64,000 nt of DNA from the NCBI GenBank assembly GCA_046296415.1, contig JBKBLN010000002.1, positions 744,001-808,000 on the forward strand. Reading direction: 5' to 3'. Shown piece after piece: positions 62,488-64,000 of this stretch (positions within the stretch are counted from its first letter, which is position 1; the number at the start of each line of letters is the position of its first letter). Origin of the DNA: CAYNRA01 sp046296415. Its GTDB lineage: Bacteria > Bacteroidota > Bacteroidia > Cytophagales > Spirosomataceae. The position numbers and the translations under genes were made by a program. The notes below the pieces were generated by a model. The model did not search any database. It was not told the DNA's origin and saw only the letters and a list, made by a program, of their open reading frames with translations.

Positions 62488-62798
62488 ATGTACCTAATTG
62501 AGAAAACCAGCGAGTTTGACAATTGGCTTAAGAAACGGCAAGAGCTAAAGCAAAAATATTATTTCACATTCAAAAGATTGAGACTGACGGGCACTTTGGT
62601 GACTGCGAACCTGTTGGAGATGGCATCCGCGAATTGAAAATCCACTATGCTAAGGGATATAGGATATATTTCAAAGAATCACAAGGCAAAATTATTATTC
62701 TACTCATTGGTGGGGATAAATCAACTCAACAAAAAGACATCGAAAAGGCAAAGGAGATTTTAAAACGACTTAAAAGGCAGAAAAATGGAAAATTCTAA
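62488..62798 (+). pseudogene. Frameshifted RelE/HigB-type toxin
   Basis: ATG 62488 reads MYLIEKTSEFDNWLKK, the typical start of a RelE/ParE (HI1419-type) toxin. The frame then closes early at TGA after TANLLEMASAN. In the +1 frame the toxin continues from RAKAKILFHIQKIE through DGHFGDCEPVGDGIRELKIHY, AKGYRIYFKE and LLIGGDKSTQQKDIEKAKEI to TAA at 62798. Intact toxins are uninterrupted here, so a small deletion around 62535-62545 has broken the gene. The 3' end overlaps the antitoxin by 14 bases, as in live systems. Confidence 0.85.
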
Positions 62799-63069
62799 AT
62801 TTGATATAGCTGATTATTTGGAAAGTAACGAAATGATAGCTGAATACCTCAATACTGTTTTAGCAGAAGGAAATGAATCTGATGTTATTGTAGCTATTGG
62901 GCATGTTGCAAAATCAATTGGAATGACCAAAATTGCTCAAGAAACCGGATTAAGCAGACCAAGTTTATATAAAGCTTTATCTGACGGAGCAAAACCTCAA
63001 TTTGAGACAATCATGAAAGCATTACGGGCAATCGGTGGACAAATTCAGATAAATCCCGTGACTACTTAA
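62785..63069 (+). CDS. Antitoxin with HTH (HI1420-type)
   Basis: A 94-residue antitoxin of the addiction-module antidote family: FDIADYLESNEMIAEYLNTVL, then a HTH (MTKIAQETGLSRPSLYKALS) and a conserved tail (PQFETIMKALRAIGGQIQI). It starts inside the broken toxin gene and probably binds the upstream 20-bp palindrome. It appears intact although its toxin is not. Confidence 0.9.
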   Translation: MENSKFDIADYLESNEMIAEYLNTVLAEGNESDVIVAIGHVAKSIGMTKIAQETGLSRPSLYKALSDGAKPQFETIMKALRAIGGQIQINPVTT

Positions 63070-63410
63070 TGAAAATACACCAAAACATCAAGCATGAAAT
63101 ATTAGTGTTTGGGTAGCCGCTGGACGTATTCTGCTCCACATAGGCATTTATAATGGCTATTAGAGACTAAGCACTCAATCCCTAACATAAATTTAAAGTG
63201 ACATACTCCTGACATCTAGATTTAGGCCATATCGCCTTCCCTAAATTTAGACGGGGATTATCTTCACAAAATCGTATTTACCAAATGGCTTTAACGCCCG
63301 TACTCCCATTTCTGCCCTTTTTTCCTTGTGGAGGATTATCTTTAGGATCAAAAAAGCGAACCAATTTGAGGGAAATAGGTCATTCCAGCTTTGATAAGCT
63401 AATCTCCATT
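63070..63410. other. Mostly gene-free stretch with a possible coding remnant
   Basis: No complete gene. One weak protein-like remnant lies on the minus strand (63247-63379); the remainder shows nothing recognisable. Confidence 0.4.
63247..63379 (-). pseudogene. Possible frameshifted protein tail
   Basis: On the minus strand one frame reads KLVRFFDPKDNPPQGKKGRN; a neighbouring frame then continues as GVRALKPFGKYDFVKIIPV and stops. Read together they resemble one coding tail with a frameshift. No family recognised; could be chance. Confidence 0.25.
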
Positions 63411-64000
63411 TTACGATTCCCTCATTTGCTTTAGGAAAGCGTCTTTCACCACTTTGGCTGTTTTATGCTCCCCAGAATGGTGCCAACCCGGAGGCATCCA
63501 GATGTACAGCCACTTGGCCTTCCAGGTTGGGGCATGGTAGACATCGTGGAATAACGCCGTGATCTCCCCAAAATAAGCATCTAAAAAATCACCTTCTTTC
63601 ATCGGCCGAGTGATTCCATATTCGGGAGCGGTAGTTACTTCCTCATGCTGAAGCGTCCCGAAAACACGATCCCAAATAGAAAGCAAATTGCAAAAATTGG
63701 TATCCATGTACAGTGGATTGCGCGCATGATGCACCCGGTGGTGAGAAGGGGTCAGGATATAATGTTGTAGAAACCCGAGCCGGCCATCTCGAAGTAGGTT
63801 TTCCCCCACATGGATGAAAGCCCCCCACGTGCCATCGATGAACATGATGAGGAATAGTGTGCTGGGATCCACCCCCAGTAGGATGCACAAGGTAGTTCGG
63901 ATAAAATCGGCATAAGGCGCTTCCAAAAAGAAATGAGCGTAAGTCACCGACAGATTCATGTACTCGGGAGCGTGGTGCGTCGAATGTAGGCACCAAAAAA
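63411..64000 (-). CDS. Sterol desaturase/fatty acid hydroxylase family protein (5' end beyond window)
   Basis: At least 196 residues of an integral di-iron membrane enzyme. Histidine boxes visible: HSTHH at the right edge, HVGEN, and HHRVHH with later His-rich C-terminal part (GWHHSGEHK). The frame is open to the window end, so the start is not seen. The internal ATG at 63959 lies after the first His box and is not the start. Family members hydroxylate or desaturate sterols or lipids, or make carotenoid or ether-lipid changes; substrate unknown. Confidence 0.85.
   Translation of the reverse strand, partial: FWCLHSTHHAPEYMNLSVTYAHFFLEAPYADFIRTTLCILLGVDPSTLFLIMFIDGTWGAFIHVGENLLRDGRLGFLQHYILTPSHHRVHHARNPLYMDTNFCNLLSIWDRVFGTLQHEEVTTAPEYGITRPMKEGDFLDAYFGEITALFHDVYHAPTWKAKWLYIWMPPGWHHSGEHKTAKVVKDAFLKQMRES

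Noticed and set aside
1..64000. CRISPR arrays, rRNA and tRNA genes
   Set aside because: No regularly spaced short repeats, rRNA stretches or cloverleaf sequences were noticed on reading; a covariance-model scan was not possible.

Overview
The window looks like chromosome of a member of the Bacteroidota, most likely a Cytophagales relative. Support: many gene starts are preceded by the TAnnTTTG -7 box typical of the phylum, Shine-Dalgarno sequences are mostly weak, and lineage-typical families occur (a DUF2480-type protein, an Oar-like TonB-dependent receptor, an AIM24 protein, MbnP/MbnH, pappalysin-like and Rhs/YD proteins). No rRNA, tRNA, CRISPR array, integrase or intact transposase was seen.

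Layout. 1-6460 is housekeeping: a DEAD-box helicase cut by the window edge, a sugar-phosphate isomerase-like protein, a glycosyltransferase, a 2OG-Fe(II) oxygenase, release factor 3 (prfC) and an exported superoxide dismutase. 6492-25662 is an accessory island bounded by a perfect 40-bp direct repeat; the right copy is the 3' end of an intact esterase gene. The island holds a catalytically dead pappalysin-like protein, one full-length 2027-residue secreted Rhs/YD protein with a metallopeptidase tip, and a train of promoterless Rhs 3' fragments. Most fragments carry a different C-terminal toxin-like domain (GIY-YIG-like nuclease, ParB-like, lipase, glycine-rich, and two unrecognised), followed by a small candidate immunity gene (Imm26-like, SUKH-like, ankyrin lipoprotein, membrane proteins). 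The train ends in a decayed tipless Rhs fragment.

25626-38690 returns to ordinary chromosome: esterase, LptF/G-type permease, argG, TonB-dependent receptor, Crp-like regulator, penicillin acylase, class V aminotransferase, RluA-type pseudouridine synthase and DinB protein. 38698-48206 reads as a copper or metal handling block on the minus strand: an MbnP-like lipoprotein, an MbnH-like dihaem protein, a CDVCGCG beta-barrel protein, a small CDGKC-motif protein and an AcrAB-TolC-type efflux operon.

48408-55518 is mostly small conserved genes (lipoprotein truncated globin, DUF2480, MazG, AIM24, VOC, acyl-ACP desaturase, PlsC, aspS). 55861-59550 is a tight four-gene operon built around a P-loop GTPase-like protein with three membrane proteins, the least understood complete unit here. 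The window closes with katG, a type II toxin-antitoxin locus whose toxin is frameshifted, and a sterol-desaturase-family gene cut by the right edge.

The main biological story is the island. It looks like an archive of Rhs toxin tips and their immunity genes, assembled by recombination in the conserved Rhs core, sitting as a unit between sodA-type superoxide dismutase and the esterase. All functional calls are from reading the sequence; none was checked against a database.
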